Position numbers and translations under genes: made by a program. Below are positions 1-7,020 of a stretch of 26,857 nucleotides of DNA, piece by piece. Source of the stretch: HO2-45-11b sp964450915. GTDB taxonomy: Bacteria; Patescibacteriota; Andersenbacteria; UBA10190. Where the stretch lies: assembly GCA_964450915.1 (NCBI GenBank), contig CAYVFG010000012.1, forward strand, positions 1 through 26,857, in the 5' to 3' direction. Below the pieces are notes generated by a model. The model saw only the letters and a program-made list of their open reading frames with translations, searched no databases and was not told the DNA's origin. Each line of letters begins with the position of its first letter. The first letter of the stretch is position 1.

Positions 1-446
1 TCTGCATAGGCCGTATCAAGCTGCCGCTCTGTGTCCACTTGAAAGGCAGGATATGTTTTCCAGCTTTTGTAGGACCTTCGAATAATGACAACATCAGCCC
101 GAGAGTCTTTTATGGCGCGCAAGATTCTGGGCACGAATCGAACTAAGTCAAATTTTTCAGGCTCCAACCACAAAAAGTAATTTGACTCGCCTGCATAGGT
201 TTTTGTTGCTAGCTCCTGAGCCGTTGAAAAGGCCAATCGCTGAGCATGACCCATGCTGATATTTTCTGTTTGTACCGATTGTGCACCAAGCTCTTGAAGA
301 GTTGAAAAGATGCTGGGTTCAGGAGATGTGTCGACTACGACAACTTCGTATCGGTGTTGTTTTGCAAGCTGGATCATCTGTTGAGTGCATTGCCATCGAA
401 TCCGTTTTGCAGATTCGTAATGCGTGACCGTAACTAATATGTCCAT
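1..446 (-). CDS. Glycosyltransferase-like (GT-A fold) protein, N-terminal part, cut by window edge
   Basis: The first 148 codons of a minus-strand gene are present, starting MDILVTVTHYESAKRI; the rest lies beyond base 1. A hydrophobic first strand (ILVTVT), a second strand ending in VVVVDTSPEPS and the segment FLWLEPEK followed by a helix and DVVIIRRS resemble family 2 (GT-A) nucleotide-sugar transferases, where an acidic motif sits near residue 100. The ATG at 446 is preceded by an AGAGAGG Shine-Dalgarno-like run about 6 nt upstream, and a good sigma70-type promoter lies at 514-542. The tRNA-Pro gene lies upstream on the same strand. The acceptor sugar and the lipid or protein target cannot be read from this fragment. 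A different Rossmann-like transferase is possible. Confidence 0.6.
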   Translation of the reverse strand, partial: MDILVTVTHYESAKRIRWQCTQQMIQLAKQHRYEVVVVDTSPEPSIFSTLQELGAQSVQTENISMGHAQRLAFSTAQELATKTYAGESNYFLWLEPEKFDLVRFVPRILRAIKDSRADVVIIRRSYKSWKTYPAFQVDTERQLDTAYA

Positions 447-488
447 TACGGACCTCTCTTTCAGTTTGAATGTGCAGTGTTGAATTTT

Positions 489-505
489 TCAAGCACCGTG
501 CTTGA
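489..505. promoter_or_regulatory. 17-bp palindrome at the start of the glycosyltransferase transcript
   Basis: TCAAGCAC, one central base, then GTGCTTGA form a perfect 8-bp inverted repeat. It begins about 2 nt downstream of the predicted transcription start of the promoter at 514-542, so it could be a repressor operator or a hairpin at the very 5' end of the mRNA (7-bp stem, 3-nt loop). A weak tRNA-Pro terminator is a third reading, since AAAAATT follows on the minus strand. No binding protein is known. Confidence 0.4.
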
Positions 506-513
506 GTGCCGCC

Positions 514-542
514 AAAGTAGCATTGAGTATGCTAAAAGTCAA
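514..542 (-). promoter_or_regulatory. Sigma70-type promoter for the glycosyltransferase-like gene
   Basis: On the minus strand TTGACT (537-542) and TACTTT (514-519) are separated by exactly 17 bp. Transcription would start near 507, giving a leader of about 60 nt before the ATG at 446. It sits just downstream of the tRNA-Pro 3' end. Confidence 0.6.
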
Positions 543-553
543 TAAGAACATGT

Positions 554-628
554 TGGTCGGGATGCCGGGAATTGAACCCGGGCTACAAGACCCCCAGCCT
601 TGCGTACGAACCTTTATACTACATCCCG
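554..628 (-). tRNA. tRNA-Pro (anticodon GGG), CCA encoded
   Basis: The minus strand folds into a complete cloverleaf. The acceptor stem is CGGGATG/CATCCCG (7 perfect pairs), the D stem GTAT/GTAC, the anticodon stem CAAGG/TCTTG with loop CTGGGGG, the variable loop 4 nt, and the T stem CCGGG/CCCGG with loop TTCAATT. Discriminator A is followed by an encoded CCA (556-554). The anticodon GGG reads CCC and CCT proline codons. A candidate promoter lies directly upstream on the minus strand: TTGTAT (662-667), 16 bp, TAATAA (640-645). The gene is divergent from the RlmI-like methyltransferase. Confidence 0.93.
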
Positions 629-683
629 CTTTATGCTGATTATTATTCGACAAGGGGTGGAATACAAGCGATACTTAATTATT

Positions 684-1853
684 ATGGCGTATCCGGTAAT
701 TCAATTAAAGATGGGGCGCGAGGCGAGCGTGGGGTTTCATCACCCATGGGTGTTTTCTGGTGCTATAGAATCTATTCCGGATAATCTCGAAGAAGGGGTG
801 CTCGTTCATGTTGCAGATCGCAATGGAAGAATTATTGGCACGGGGACGTTTGAGGGCGATTCTAGTATTGCCGTACGCGTATTCGATTTTTCTGAAACTG
901 AAATTACAGAGGAATGGATTACGAACCGAATTGAGCAGGCGAATTCCCAGAGGCTGCTCTTAGGCTATGGGCCAGATACGGATACGACGGGATATCGAAT
1001 CGTGTTCGGTGAAGCAGACAATCTCCCGGGTCTTGTTATTGATCGATATGCTGACGTGCTGGTGGTTCAGATTTCAACGATTGGTATGAGTAATTTGTCT
1101 TCGATTGTCATACGCGCGTGTAAAAAACTATTCAATCCGAATGCAATCATTGATCGAAGCGAGGGTGAGTCGAATATTGTTGATGGGGCTCTTGCAGGTT
1201 CAGTAGAATTTTTGGAACATGGTATGAAATTTGTTGCCGATGTTATAGGTGGGCAAAAGACAGGATTCTTTTTCGATCAAAAAGAATTGCGCCAGGCAGT
1301 GAAAAAATATGCCAAAGGGAAGACGGTACTGAATGCATTTTCATATACCGGAGCAACGGGAATCGCAGCCATGGTAGGAGGAGCTACAAGTATTCATCAT
1401 GTTGACGAATCAGCGTCTGCCTTAGAATTCTGCATAAAGCATGGCGAGCTTAATGGTATTGATAGTAAGAAAATAACCATAGAAGAAGCGGATGCATTTG
1501 CGTGGTTAGGCGCTCAAAAAGACGTTGCATATGACATGGTGATTATTGATCCTCCTGCACTGGCAAAAACGAAACGAGAAATCGAACAGGCAAAAAAGGC
1601 GTATCACTTTGTAAATCGTGCAGGGATGCGGCTGGTAAAGGATGGTGGAATATTCGTCACATCAAGCTGTTCTCATTTTTTCACGGAAGACGATTTTGCA
1701 TATACGTTGCGGAGGGCTTCTGTCCAAGCCGGGCTGCAGCTAGATGTGGTCGAAGTAATTCGCCAGGCGCCGGATCACCCCCTCTCGGTATATTTCCCGG
1801 AAAGTTTGTATTTGAAATCGTTTGTTTGCAGGGTACGTACCCCGCTTCGCTAA
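684..1853 (+). CDS. rlmI: RlmI-like class I SAM-dependent rRNA methyltransferase (PUA + methyltransferase)
   Basis: The 389-residue protein resembles RlmI/RlmK-type 23S rRNA methyltransferases (E. coli RlmI is 396 residues), which transfer a methyl group from S-adenosylmethionine to a 23S rRNA base. An N-terminal PUA-like domain (about residues 1-75, with GREASVGFHHPWVFSGAIES) precedes the methyltransferase fold. SAM motif I is NAFSYTGATGIAAM, and DMVIIDPPALAKTKRE carries the family's DPP motif. TSSCSHFFTEDDF comes near the C-terminus. I start at ATG 684: an earlier in-frame ATG at 600 would run the gene through the tRNA on the other strand and add 28 residues outside the PUA domain. No Shine-Dalgarno is seen. 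A -10-like GATACT at 670-675 would make the transcript nearly leaderless. The exact target base is inferred from family resemblance only. Confidence 0.85.
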   Translation: MAYPVIQLKMGREASVGFHHPWVFSGAIESIPDNLEEGVLVHVADRNGRIIGTGTFEGDSSIAVRVFDFSETEITEEWITNRIEQANSQRLLLGYGPDTDTTGYRIVFGEADNLPGLVIDRYADVLVVQISTIGMSNLSSIVIRACKKLFNPNAIIDRSEGESNIVDGALAGSVEFLEHGMKFVADVIGGQKTGFFFDQKELRQAVKKYAKGKTVLNAFSYTGATGIAAMVGGATSIHHVDESASALEFCIKHGELNGIDSKKITIEEADAFAWLGAQKDVAYDMVIIDPPALAKTKREIEQAKKAYHFVNRAGMRLVKDGGIFVTSSCSHFFTEDDFAYTLRRASVQAGLQLDVVEVIRQAPDHPLSVYFPESLYLKSFVCRVRTPLR

Positions 1854-1870
1854 AGCTTCGCGGGGTTATT
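1840..1870 (+). terminator. Terminator hairpin overlapping the RlmI-like stop codon
   Basis: CCCCGC (1840-1845) pairs with GCGGGG (1860-1865), followed by TTATTT. The TAA stop (1851-1853) lies inside the loop, so a terminating ribosome would cover the hairpin. Confidence 0.6.
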
Positions 1871-1879
1871 TGCACAGGC

Positions 1880-1918
1880 AAATAAAATATCGCCCGTTGG
1901 AGTAAGCCAATCGGGCGA
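1880..1918 (-). terminator. Terminator of the minus-strand membrane protein gene
   Basis: On the minus strand CGCCCG-ATTGG pairs with CCAACGGGCG (bulged stem between 1891 and 1917) followed by ATATTTTATTT. It lies downstream of the stop at 1951 and separates the two convergent genes. Confidence 0.65.
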
Positions 1919-1950
1919 CTAATCAAGGATGCAAATCACGTTGACACTTT

Positions 1951-2313
1951 CTAGCGAAACTCAGGGAATTCTTCTGCCAGCGCTTGCCGGACTTCTTCGT
2001 GGGTTGTTGATCGCGGAATAGCAACTTCGGGGAGCTTGGTGCGAATAATGATCCGCATTTCTCCGAAGATGATACCTGCAAGCAGCGTTACGAGAATCGG
2101 TACGGCGAAGATTGGGCGCTTAGCGATCCATGGCTCAAAAAAGAGTTGTTCGCGAAGCCCTAGCTTCATCCATGCAATTCCGCCGAGTATGAAAATCGGC
2201 AGCATCGATAGGATGGCGATTTTCCCATCTCCGGGTATCGCTAGTATCATTGCCAGCGGAAACTCGAGAACGATTGAAATCAGCACGCATTCTTCCAGGA
2301 CTTTTCTCATCAT
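1951..2313 (-). CDS. Hypothetical small membrane protein
   Basis: I do not recognise the family. The protein has about 120 residues with three likely membrane helices: around VLISIVLEFPLAMILAIP, IAILSMLPIFILGGIAWM and IFAVPILVTLLAGIIFG. The C-terminal tail is charged (RSTTHEEVRQALAEEFPEFR). Two adjacent ATGs (2313, 2310) follow an AAAGGA Shine-Dalgarno. The second gives the better 7-nt spacing, and an upstream in-frame ATG at 2337 has no such signal. A strong promoter sits at 2396-2424 and a terminator follows at 1880-1918, so this is a single-gene transcript. The clear Shine-Dalgarno contrasts with the ribosomal genes in the window. Confidence 0.7.
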   Translation of the reverse strand: MMRKVLEECVLISIVLEFPLAMILAIPGDGKIAILSMLPIFILGGIAWMKLGLREQLFFEPWIAKRPIFAVPILVTLLAGIIFGEMRIIIRTKLPEVAIPRSTTHEEVRQALAEEFPEFR

Positions 2314-2395
2314 GCAATCCTTTGCATAATCCTGCATCCGGCAGGGGTCGGTTTGGCACGGCCATGTGCCTATCTGTTGAAAAGATCAACCATGT

Positions 2396-2424
2396 ATAAT
2401 AATCTATATTTAATAAAAAGTCAA
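2396..2424 (-). promoter_or_regulatory. Strong sigma70-type promoter of the small membrane protein gene
   Basis: Minus-strand TTGACT (2419-2424), 17-bp AT-rich spacer, TATTAT (2396-2401). Predicted start near 2389, leader about 77 nt. Confidence 0.75.
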
Positions 2425-2432
2425 GTATGTAG

Positions 2433-2460
2433 TATAAAAATACCCCTGTAGAGGGGTATT
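2433..2460 (-). terminator. Rho-independent terminator of rpmB
   Basis: AATACCCC (2439-2446) and GGGGTATT (2453-2460) form an 8-bp stem with a 6-nt loop. On the minus strand the stem is followed by TTTTTATA. It begins 12 nt after the rpmB stop. Confidence 0.85.
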
Positions 2461-2471
2461 TACTCGTTTTA

Positions 2472-2663
2472 TTATGCTGCGGCGTGTTTTGCTTGGGTTC
2501 GGATGCAGTTTACGCAAGCGAGTACTTTTTTGCCTTCGTGAAGTGTCTTTTGGAGATTTGGCTTAAAGAATCGTTTCCCGGTGATATTATAATGACCGCG
2601 CAACAGCTTTCGGTGGTTGCCCGTTTGTTTTCGCTTTTCACAGATTTCGCAAATTCGTGCCAT
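2472..2663 (-). CDS. rpmB: 50S ribosomal protein bL28
   Basis: The 63-residue protein matches bL28 of the large ribosomal subunit: RKQTGNHR, NITGKRFFKPNLQKT and a basic C-terminus. It has the zinc-binding version, with cysteine pairs C5xxC8 and C50xxC53. The gene is transcribed alone on the minus strand, divergent from the site-2 protease. A promoter at 2676-2704 predicts a start only about 6 nt before the ATG, so the mRNA is nearly leaderless. There is no Shine-Dalgarno. The start context is TCTATG, the same C/T-T-ATG pattern as in the large ribosomal operon. Confidence 0.92.
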   Translation of the reverse strand: MARICEICEKRKQTGNHRKLLRGHYNITGKRFFKPNLQKTLHEGKKVLACVNCIRTQAKHAAA

Positions 2664-2675
2664 AGATATTCATGC

Positions 2676-2704
2676 ACTATAAATAATAGTGAAATAAAAT
2701 GCAA
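2676..2704 (-). promoter_or_regulatory. rpmB promoter, with palindrome over the -10 box
   Basis: Minus-strand TTGCAT (2699-2704), 17 bp, TATAGT (2676-2681). The -10 box lies in the inverted repeat CACTAT-N5-ATAGTG (2675-2691). The divergent gene has an extended -10 candidate TGG-TATGGT (2708-2716), so the two promoters nearly overlap and could influence each other. Confidence 0.6.
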
Positions 2705-2722
2705 CTGTGGTATGGTAAATTC

Positions 2723-3385
2723 ATGATTGATATTTCTCAAATTCCGCAGAGCTTAACTATAGTCGCATCCGTAATTGCCTTGGCGATAGGCGTTATTTTG
2801 CATGAGGTGTCTCATGGCTGGGTGGCGAATAAGCTTGGGGACCCTACGGCAAAGTATGCTGGACGATTATCGCTCAATCCTATTAAGCATGTGGATATGT
2901 GGGGAACGATTGTTATTCCGCTTTTACTTATAGTCAGCCATGCTGGATTCGTCTTTGGGTGGGCAAAGCCGGTGCCGGTTAATTATTACAACTTGAAATA
3001 CGGCAAATGGGGCCCGGTTATCGTGGCGCTCGCCGGTCCGGTGACGAACCTTTCAATCCTCCTTATTTCCGGATTGCTGTACAGGATTTCTCCAGAGAAT
3101 ACTGCGATGCCGTACCTATTCCTCATTATAGGGTTAGTGAGCGGTATTTTGATGATGTTTAACTTGATGCCGATTCCGCCTCTCGACGGTTCGAAAGTTT
3201 TATTCCTGTTTTTCGATAAGCGGCCAGACTTAATCGCTCGGTTTGAACAGTATGGCATGTTCATCTTGCTCGGCATTATTATTTTAGCTCCTGGGTTCTT
3301 AACTCAGTTCGTTTTCTTGCCCGCATTTAGCCTTACGGCCTATGTAATGGGGGTGCCGTTTACGGATCTTGTGCATATTCTTTGA
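2723..3385 (+). CDS. Site-2 protease family zinc metalloprotease (M50), membrane
   Basis: The 220-residue integral membrane protein carries the M50 signatures: HEVSH at residues 27-31 (zinc ligands H27 and H31, catalytic E28) in the first helix, GPVTNL around 105-110, and NLMPIPPLDG at 147-156, whose Asp155 is the third zinc ligand. It has four or five membrane helices and no PDZ domain. This is the compact form widespread in bacteria rather than the long RseP form. Members cut membrane-embedded substrates, often anti-sigma factors; the substrate here is unknown. I start at ATG 2723. An in-frame ATG at 2699 would add eight residues, but the extended -10 candidate at 2708-2716 predicts transcription starting next to 2723. 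Its stop codon lies inside the -35 box of the rpsL promoter. Confidence 0.88.
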   Translation: MIDISQIPQSLTIVASVIALAIGVILHEVSHGWVANKLGDPTAKYAGRLSLNPIKHVDMWGTIVIPLLLIVSHAGFVFGWAKPVPVNYYNLKYGKWGPVIVALAGPVTNLSILLISGLLYRISPENTAMPYLFLIIGLVSGILMMFNLMPIPPLDGSKVLFLFFDKRPDLIARFEQYGMFILLGIIILAPGFLTQFVFLPAFSLTAYVMGVPFTDLVHIL

Positions 3386-3410
3386 CATTTTTTCCCCGAT
3401 TGCCTACACT
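3382..3410 (+). promoter_or_regulatory. Promoter of rpsL-rpsG-fusA, predicted leaderless
   Basis: TTGACA (3382-3387), 17-bp spacer, TACACT (3405-3410). The expected start at about 3417-3419 coincides with the GTG start codon of rpsL. The -35 box overlaps the stop codon of the preceding protease gene. Confidence 0.72.
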
Positions 3411-3418
3411 ACAATTCT

Positions 3419-3841
3419 GTGCCAACTATTAATCAATTAGTACGAAAAAACCGAGAACGGAAACCATCGAAATCCAAGACTCCTGCCCTGCAGAGAGGTT
3501 TTAATACATTGATCGACAAGCCGACAGTATTTCCGAAAGGATCCCCATTTAAGCGCGGAGTGTGCTTGCAGGTAAAGACGATGACTCCAAAGAAACCAAA
3601 CTCCGCTCTTCGAAAAGTTGCTCGTGTGCGACTTACGAACGGAATGGAAGTTACTGCGTTTATCCCGGGAGAAGGCCATAACCTTCAGGAGCATTCCATC
3701 GTAGTAATCCGAGGAGGACGAAGAAAAGACTTGCCAGGTATTCGATACCAGGTGGTGCGAGGCGTGCTCGATACTGTTGGAGTTGAAGCTCGACGACGAG
3801 GACGAAGCCGATACGGAGCTAAGAAACCAAAATCTGAATAA
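3419..3841 (+). CDS. rpsL: 30S ribosomal protein uS12
   Basis: The 140-residue protein is uS12 of the decoding centre: MPTINQLVRKNR at the N-terminus, TPKKPNSALRKVARVRL in the middle, GGRRKDLPGIRYQVVRG later. Its length is slightly above the usual 124-137. The start codon is GTG at 3419. The predicted transcription start is at or 1-2 nt before it, so the mRNA looks leaderless and there is no Shine-Dalgarno. Thirteen of its 18 arginines use CGA, a codon usually rare in bacteria. First gene of rpsL-rpsG-fusA; rpsG follows after 8 nt. Confidence 0.97.
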   Translation: MPTINQLVRKNRERKPSKSKTPALQRGFNTLIDKPTVFPKGSPFKRGVCLQVKTMTPKKPNSALRKVARVRLTNGMEVTAFIPGEGHNLQEHSIVVIRGGRRKDLPGIRYQVVRGVLDTVGVEARRRGRSRYGAKKPKSE

Positions 3842-3849
3842 TCTATTTT

Positions 3850-4326
3850 ATGCCACGAAAAAAGCGAGTATATAAGAATAAGAAGCATCTGCAGCCGGAT
3901 CCAAAGTTCGGAAACTTGGCGTTGTCTAAGTTCATCAACTACATCATGTATGACGGAAAGAAGAGCACGGCTCAGCGCGTAATGTATGATGCATTAGAAA
4001 TTATTTCCGAAAAGACAAAGAACGACCCTCTTATGGTGTTTGATGCTGCGCTTCGAAATGTTGCTCCAGTGCTTGAGGTGAAGGCTCGCCGAGTTGGTGG
4101 TGCAAACTATCAGATCGCGCAAGAAGTTCGACCTGCTCGCAAAGATACGCTTTCTATGCGATGGCTTCGTGATGCGTCCCGATCTCGCGGAGGAAAATCT
4201 ATGGCAGAAAAGCTTGCCGCAGAACTCATCGAGGCTTCCAACAAGGAAGGCGGAGCTATGAAGAAGCGTGAAGACATGCATCGAATGGCTGAGGCGAACC
4301 GAGCGTTCTCTCATTTTGCTCGTTAA
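3850..4326 (+). CDS. rpsG: 30S ribosomal protein uS7
   Basis: The 158-residue protein is uS7, which nucleates assembly of the 30S head and contacts the E site. Recognisable segments are MPRKKRVYKNKKHLQPDPKF, GKKSTAQRVMYDALEII, RRVGGANYQIAQEVRPAR and GGAMKKREDMHRMAEANRAF. Full length for the family (about 156). It lies between rpsL (8-nt gap) and fusA (15-nt gap) and is presumably co-transcribed with them. No Shine-Dalgarno; the start context is CTATTTTATG. Confidence 0.97.
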   Translation: MPRKKRVYKNKKHLQPDPKFGNLALSKFINYIMYDGKKSTAQRVMYDALEIISEKTKNDPLMVFDAALRNVAPVLEVKARRVGGANYQIAQEVRPARKDTLSMRWLRDASRSRGGKSMAEKLAAELIEASNKEGGAMKKREDMHRMAEANRAFSHFAR

Positions 4327-4341
4327 TTTTTACTATTACAT

Positions 4342-6435
4342 ATGGCCGACACAAAGTTCCCACAGGTACCTATTGAGAAGGTAAGAAATTTTGGAATTAT
4401 TGCGCACATTGATGCTGGAAAAACGACAGTATCTGAGCGTATTTTGTTTTATACGGGGCTTACTCACAAGATTGGTGAAGTGCATGAAGGGGATACCGTC
4501 ATGGACTGGATGGAACAGGAACGAGAGCGCGGTATTACAATTACTTCCGCGACAACGACTGCCTTTTGGAAAGGGTACCGATTAAACTTGATCGACACGC
4601 CAGGTCACGTAGATTTTACCGTTGAAGTAGAGCGTTCTCTTCGAGTGCTTGACGGTGCTGTTGTGGTATTCGACGGAGTTGCCGGAGTTGAACCGCAGTC
4701 AGAAACTGTATGGCGCCAGGCGGACAAGCATAAAGTTCCTCGCATGTGTTTCGTAAACAAGCTTGATCGAACCGGAGCAGACTTCTGGAAAGTGGTTGAT
4801 TCTATTCATGAGCGCCTTACAAAGCAGACGGTAATTTTAACGCTTCCGATCGGATCCGAAGATGCGTTTGAAGGCATCATCGACTTGCTTTCCATGAAGG
4901 CGTGGCACTTCGAAGGGGAAATGGGAACTACAATTGTTGAAAAAGATATTCCCGCAGAATTATTGGAAGATGCGAAAAAGCGACGAGCTGAAATGGTTGA
5001 TGTAATCGCCGGCTTTGATGACGCGCTTACGGAAAAATATTTAAATGGAGAAGACATTTCTGTCGATGAGTTAAATGCAGCTCTCCGATCAGCTGTTATT
5101 GCCAGCAAAGTTGTGCCAATCTTGTGCGGAACTGCGTTAAAGAATAAAGGCGTGCAGCGAATGCTTGATGCAGTTGTTGCATACTTGCCGTCTCCGTCTG
5201 ACGTTCCTCCGGTTGAAGGTGTTGATGTTGATGATCCTGAGAAAGTTCTTACTCGAAAGCCTTTGGACAGCGAACCCTTCGCAGCGCTTGCATTTAAAGT
5301 TGCAACGGACCCGTACGTTGGGCAAATCACATTCTTCCGCGTATATTCCGGAAAGCTTACGACTGGTTCGTACGTATTAAACGCTTCAAACGGAAAGCGA
5401 GAACGTATTAGCCGAATCTTGCGGATGCATGCGAATGAACGAGAAGAAGTTGAGGAAATTTCTGCCGGCGGTATCGGTGCGTTAGTCGGAATGAAGGCTA
5501 CTACAACTGGTGATACGCTTTGTGCGGAAGATGCTCCAATTATTTTGGAACGTATCGTTGGTCATGAGCCAGTAATTTCTCTTGCAATCGAACCGAAGTC
5601 AAAGGCTGACCAAGAAAAAATGGGTATGGCACTTAAGGCGCTTATGGGAGAAGACCCTACGCTTCGAGCACACACAGACGAAGAAACGATGCAGATGATT
5701 ATGGAAGGAATGGGAGAGTTGCATTTGGAAATTATTGTGGATCGAATGAAGCGAGAATTCGGCGTTGAAGTAAACGTTGGAAAGCCACAGGTTGCATACA
5801 AGGAAACAATTCGAAAGACGGTTGAAGCAGAAGGAAAGTATATCAAGCAATCTGGAGGACGCGGACAATACGGACACGTATGGATTCGCTTGGAACCACA
5901 GGATCGTGGAAAAGGTGTTGAGTATGAGCAAGCAATCAAGGGTGGAGTTATTCCGCAGGAATACCTACCAGCAATTGGTAAGGGAGTTGATGAAGCATCG
6001 AAGAACGGTGTTGTTGCCGGATTCCCTGTTGTGGACGTAAAAGCAACTGCGTTCGACGGAAGCTACCACGATGTGGACTCCTCTGAAATCGCGTTTAAGA
6101 TTGCGGGCGCAATGGCGTTTCGAGAAGCTATGAAGAATGCCGACCCGGTTATTCTTGAGCCGATTATGAAAGTTGAGGTAGTAACTCCGGAACAATATAT
6201 GGGTGATGTTGTTGGTGATTTGAATTCTCGACGAGGACAGATTCTATCTCTTACAGATCGGCCTAATTTGAAAGTAATCGACGCAACTGTTCCATTGGGA
6301 TCTATGTTCGGATACGCAACGACCGTTCGCTCAATGAGCCAAGGTCGTGCAAACTACACAATGCACTTCGATCATTACGAAGAAGTTCCAAGAAACATCC
6401 AAGAAGAAATCGCAGGAACGCGAGCAAAGAAATAA
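4342..6435 (+). CDS. fusA: Translation elongation factor G
   Basis: The 697-residue GTPase drives translocation of tRNAs and mRNA on the ribosome. The G domain shows AHIDAGKTT (21-29), RGITI in switch I, DTPGHVDF (from D85) and NKLDRTG. Later domains show the EF-G pattern, including GGRGQYGHVWIRLEP (domain IV) and YMGDVVGDLNSRRG near the C-terminus. The length is typical (about 690-700). It closes the rpsL operon and is followed immediately by a strong hairpin terminator, so tuf is not co-transcribed with it, unlike in E. coli. No Shine-Dalgarno is seen; the start follows TTACAT. Confidence 0.98.
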   Translation: MADTKFPQVPIEKVRNFGIIAHIDAGKTTVSERILFYTGLTHKIGEVHEGDTVMDWMEQERERGITITSATTTAFWKGYRLNLIDTPGHVDFTVEVERSLRVLDGAVVVFDGVAGVEPQSETVWRQADKHKVPRMCFVNKLDRTGADFWKVVDSIHERLTKQTVILTLPIGSEDAFEGIIDLLSMKAWHFEGEMGTTIVEKDIPAELLEDAKKRRAEMVDVIAGFDDALTEKYLNGEDISVDELNAALRSAVIASKVVPILCGTALKNKGVQRMLDAVVAYLPSPSDVPPVEGVDVDDPEKVLTRKPLDSEPFAALAFKVATDPYVGQITFFRVYSGKLTTGSYVLNASNGKRERISRILRMHANEREEVEEISAGGIGALVGMKATTTGDTLCAEDAPIILERIVGHEPVISLAIEPKSKADQEKMGMALKALMGEDPTLRAHTDEETMQMIMEGMGELHLEIIVDRMKREFGVEVNVGKPQVAYKETIRKTVEAEGKYIKQSGGRGQYGHVWIRLEPQDRGKGVEYEQAIKGGVIPQEYLPAIGKGVDEASKNGVVAGFPVVDVKATAFDGSYHDVDSSEIAFKIAGAMAFREAMKNADPVILEPIMKVEVVTPEQYMGDVVGDLNSRRGQILSLTDRPNLKVIDATVPLGSMFGYATTVRSMSQGRANYTMHFDHYEEVPRNIQEEIAGTRAKK

Positions 6436-6436
6436 C

Positions 6437-6465
6437 ACAAAAAACGCGCATTGCGCGTTTTTTGT
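6437..6465 (+). terminator. Strong terminator after fusA
   Basis: ACAAAAAACGCGC (6437-6449) and GCGCGTTTTTTGT (6453-6465) form a perfect 13-bp stem with a 3-nt loop, starting 2 nt after the fusA stop. The T-run is part of the stem. Being symmetrical, it could act on either strand. Confidence 0.9.
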
Positions 6466-6485
6466 TAGGTGTATACATTAAAGCT

Positions 6486-6929
6486 ATGCAAACAGAATCC
6501 AAAAATATCAAAGAAACATTAGAGCCGATTTTACAGGTGTTATCCGATTTAGGCGGAAAGTTTACGTTTATGGACGATGAGGGTCGGGAGTTCGTATTGG
6601 CATCTCGAGAAGCTCTCGAAGAAGAGCATATGGCAATGCATCAAGAAGAACAGCAATTGGAGCTCCTTGATATGGACAAGATGGCGAGTGCTATTCGAAG
6701 AAATATCGATGTGGAAATCGGCGATGACGTGATTGACCGGATTAACCGGGATATTGCATTAACTGCTGCGCAGGAACAATTTGATCAAGAGGATGAGATT
6801 GATGATATTGCAGAAGAAGTGCATGAAGATGATGATTTGAATATGTACACTCGCCCAACGCCTCCTCCTGTGCCAAAAATCCGATTCGAATCCGATAGAG
6901 GCGACTTGAGTCCGCATTTGCAGGACTGA
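6486..6929 (+). CDS. Hypothetical acidic protein
   Basis: I do not recognise this 147-residue protein. It is very acidic, mostly predicted helical (EALEEEHMAMHQEEQQLELL) with an Asp/Glu-rich stretch (QEDEIDDIAEEVHEDDDL), then a Pro-rich linker (RPTPPPVPK) and a short tail. No signal peptide or membrane helix is seen. I start at ATG 6486 rather than the in-frame TTG at 6462, which lies in the fusA terminator. A TATACA -10 box at 6472-6477 would place transcription start within a couple of bases of the ATG, suggesting a leaderless mRNA with context GCTATG. It sits between fusA and tuf in a position where no accessory gene is usually found. Confidence 0.72.
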   Translation: MQTESKNIKETLEPILQVLSDLGGKFTFMDDEGREFVLASREALEEEHMAMHQEEQQLELLDMDKMASAIRRNIDVEIGDDVIDRINRDIALTAAQEQFDQEDEIDDIAEEVHEDDDLNMYTRPTPPPVPKIRFESDRGDLSPHLQD

Positions 6930-6936
6930 GTATAGA

Positions 6937-6964
6937 TTGACTTTTTGGGGAGATAGGGTATAGT
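6937..6964 (+). promoter_or_regulatory. Promoter of the HExxH protein gene
   Basis: TTGACT (6937-6942), 16-bp G-rich spacer, TATAGT (6959-6964). Predicted start near 6971, leader about 50 nt. It begins 8 nt after the stop of the acidic-protein gene. Confidence 0.68.
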
Positions 6965-7020
6965 GTGAGTTCCCTATTTTGATTGATCGTTAACACTTTC
7001 TACGAGAAAGGGGCGGCGCT

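Noticed and set aside
600..683. Upstream ATG for the RlmI-like methyltransferase
   Set aside because: It would make the coding region cross the first half of tRNA-Pro and adds 28 residues that precede the PUA domain; ATG 684 is better placed.
1939..7003. Similar strings CGTTGACACTTTCTA (1939) and CGTTAACACTTTCTA (6989)
   Set aside because: A 15-base match with one mismatch is expected by chance several times in 27 kb, and the contexts differ (end of a minus-strand gene versus a leader).
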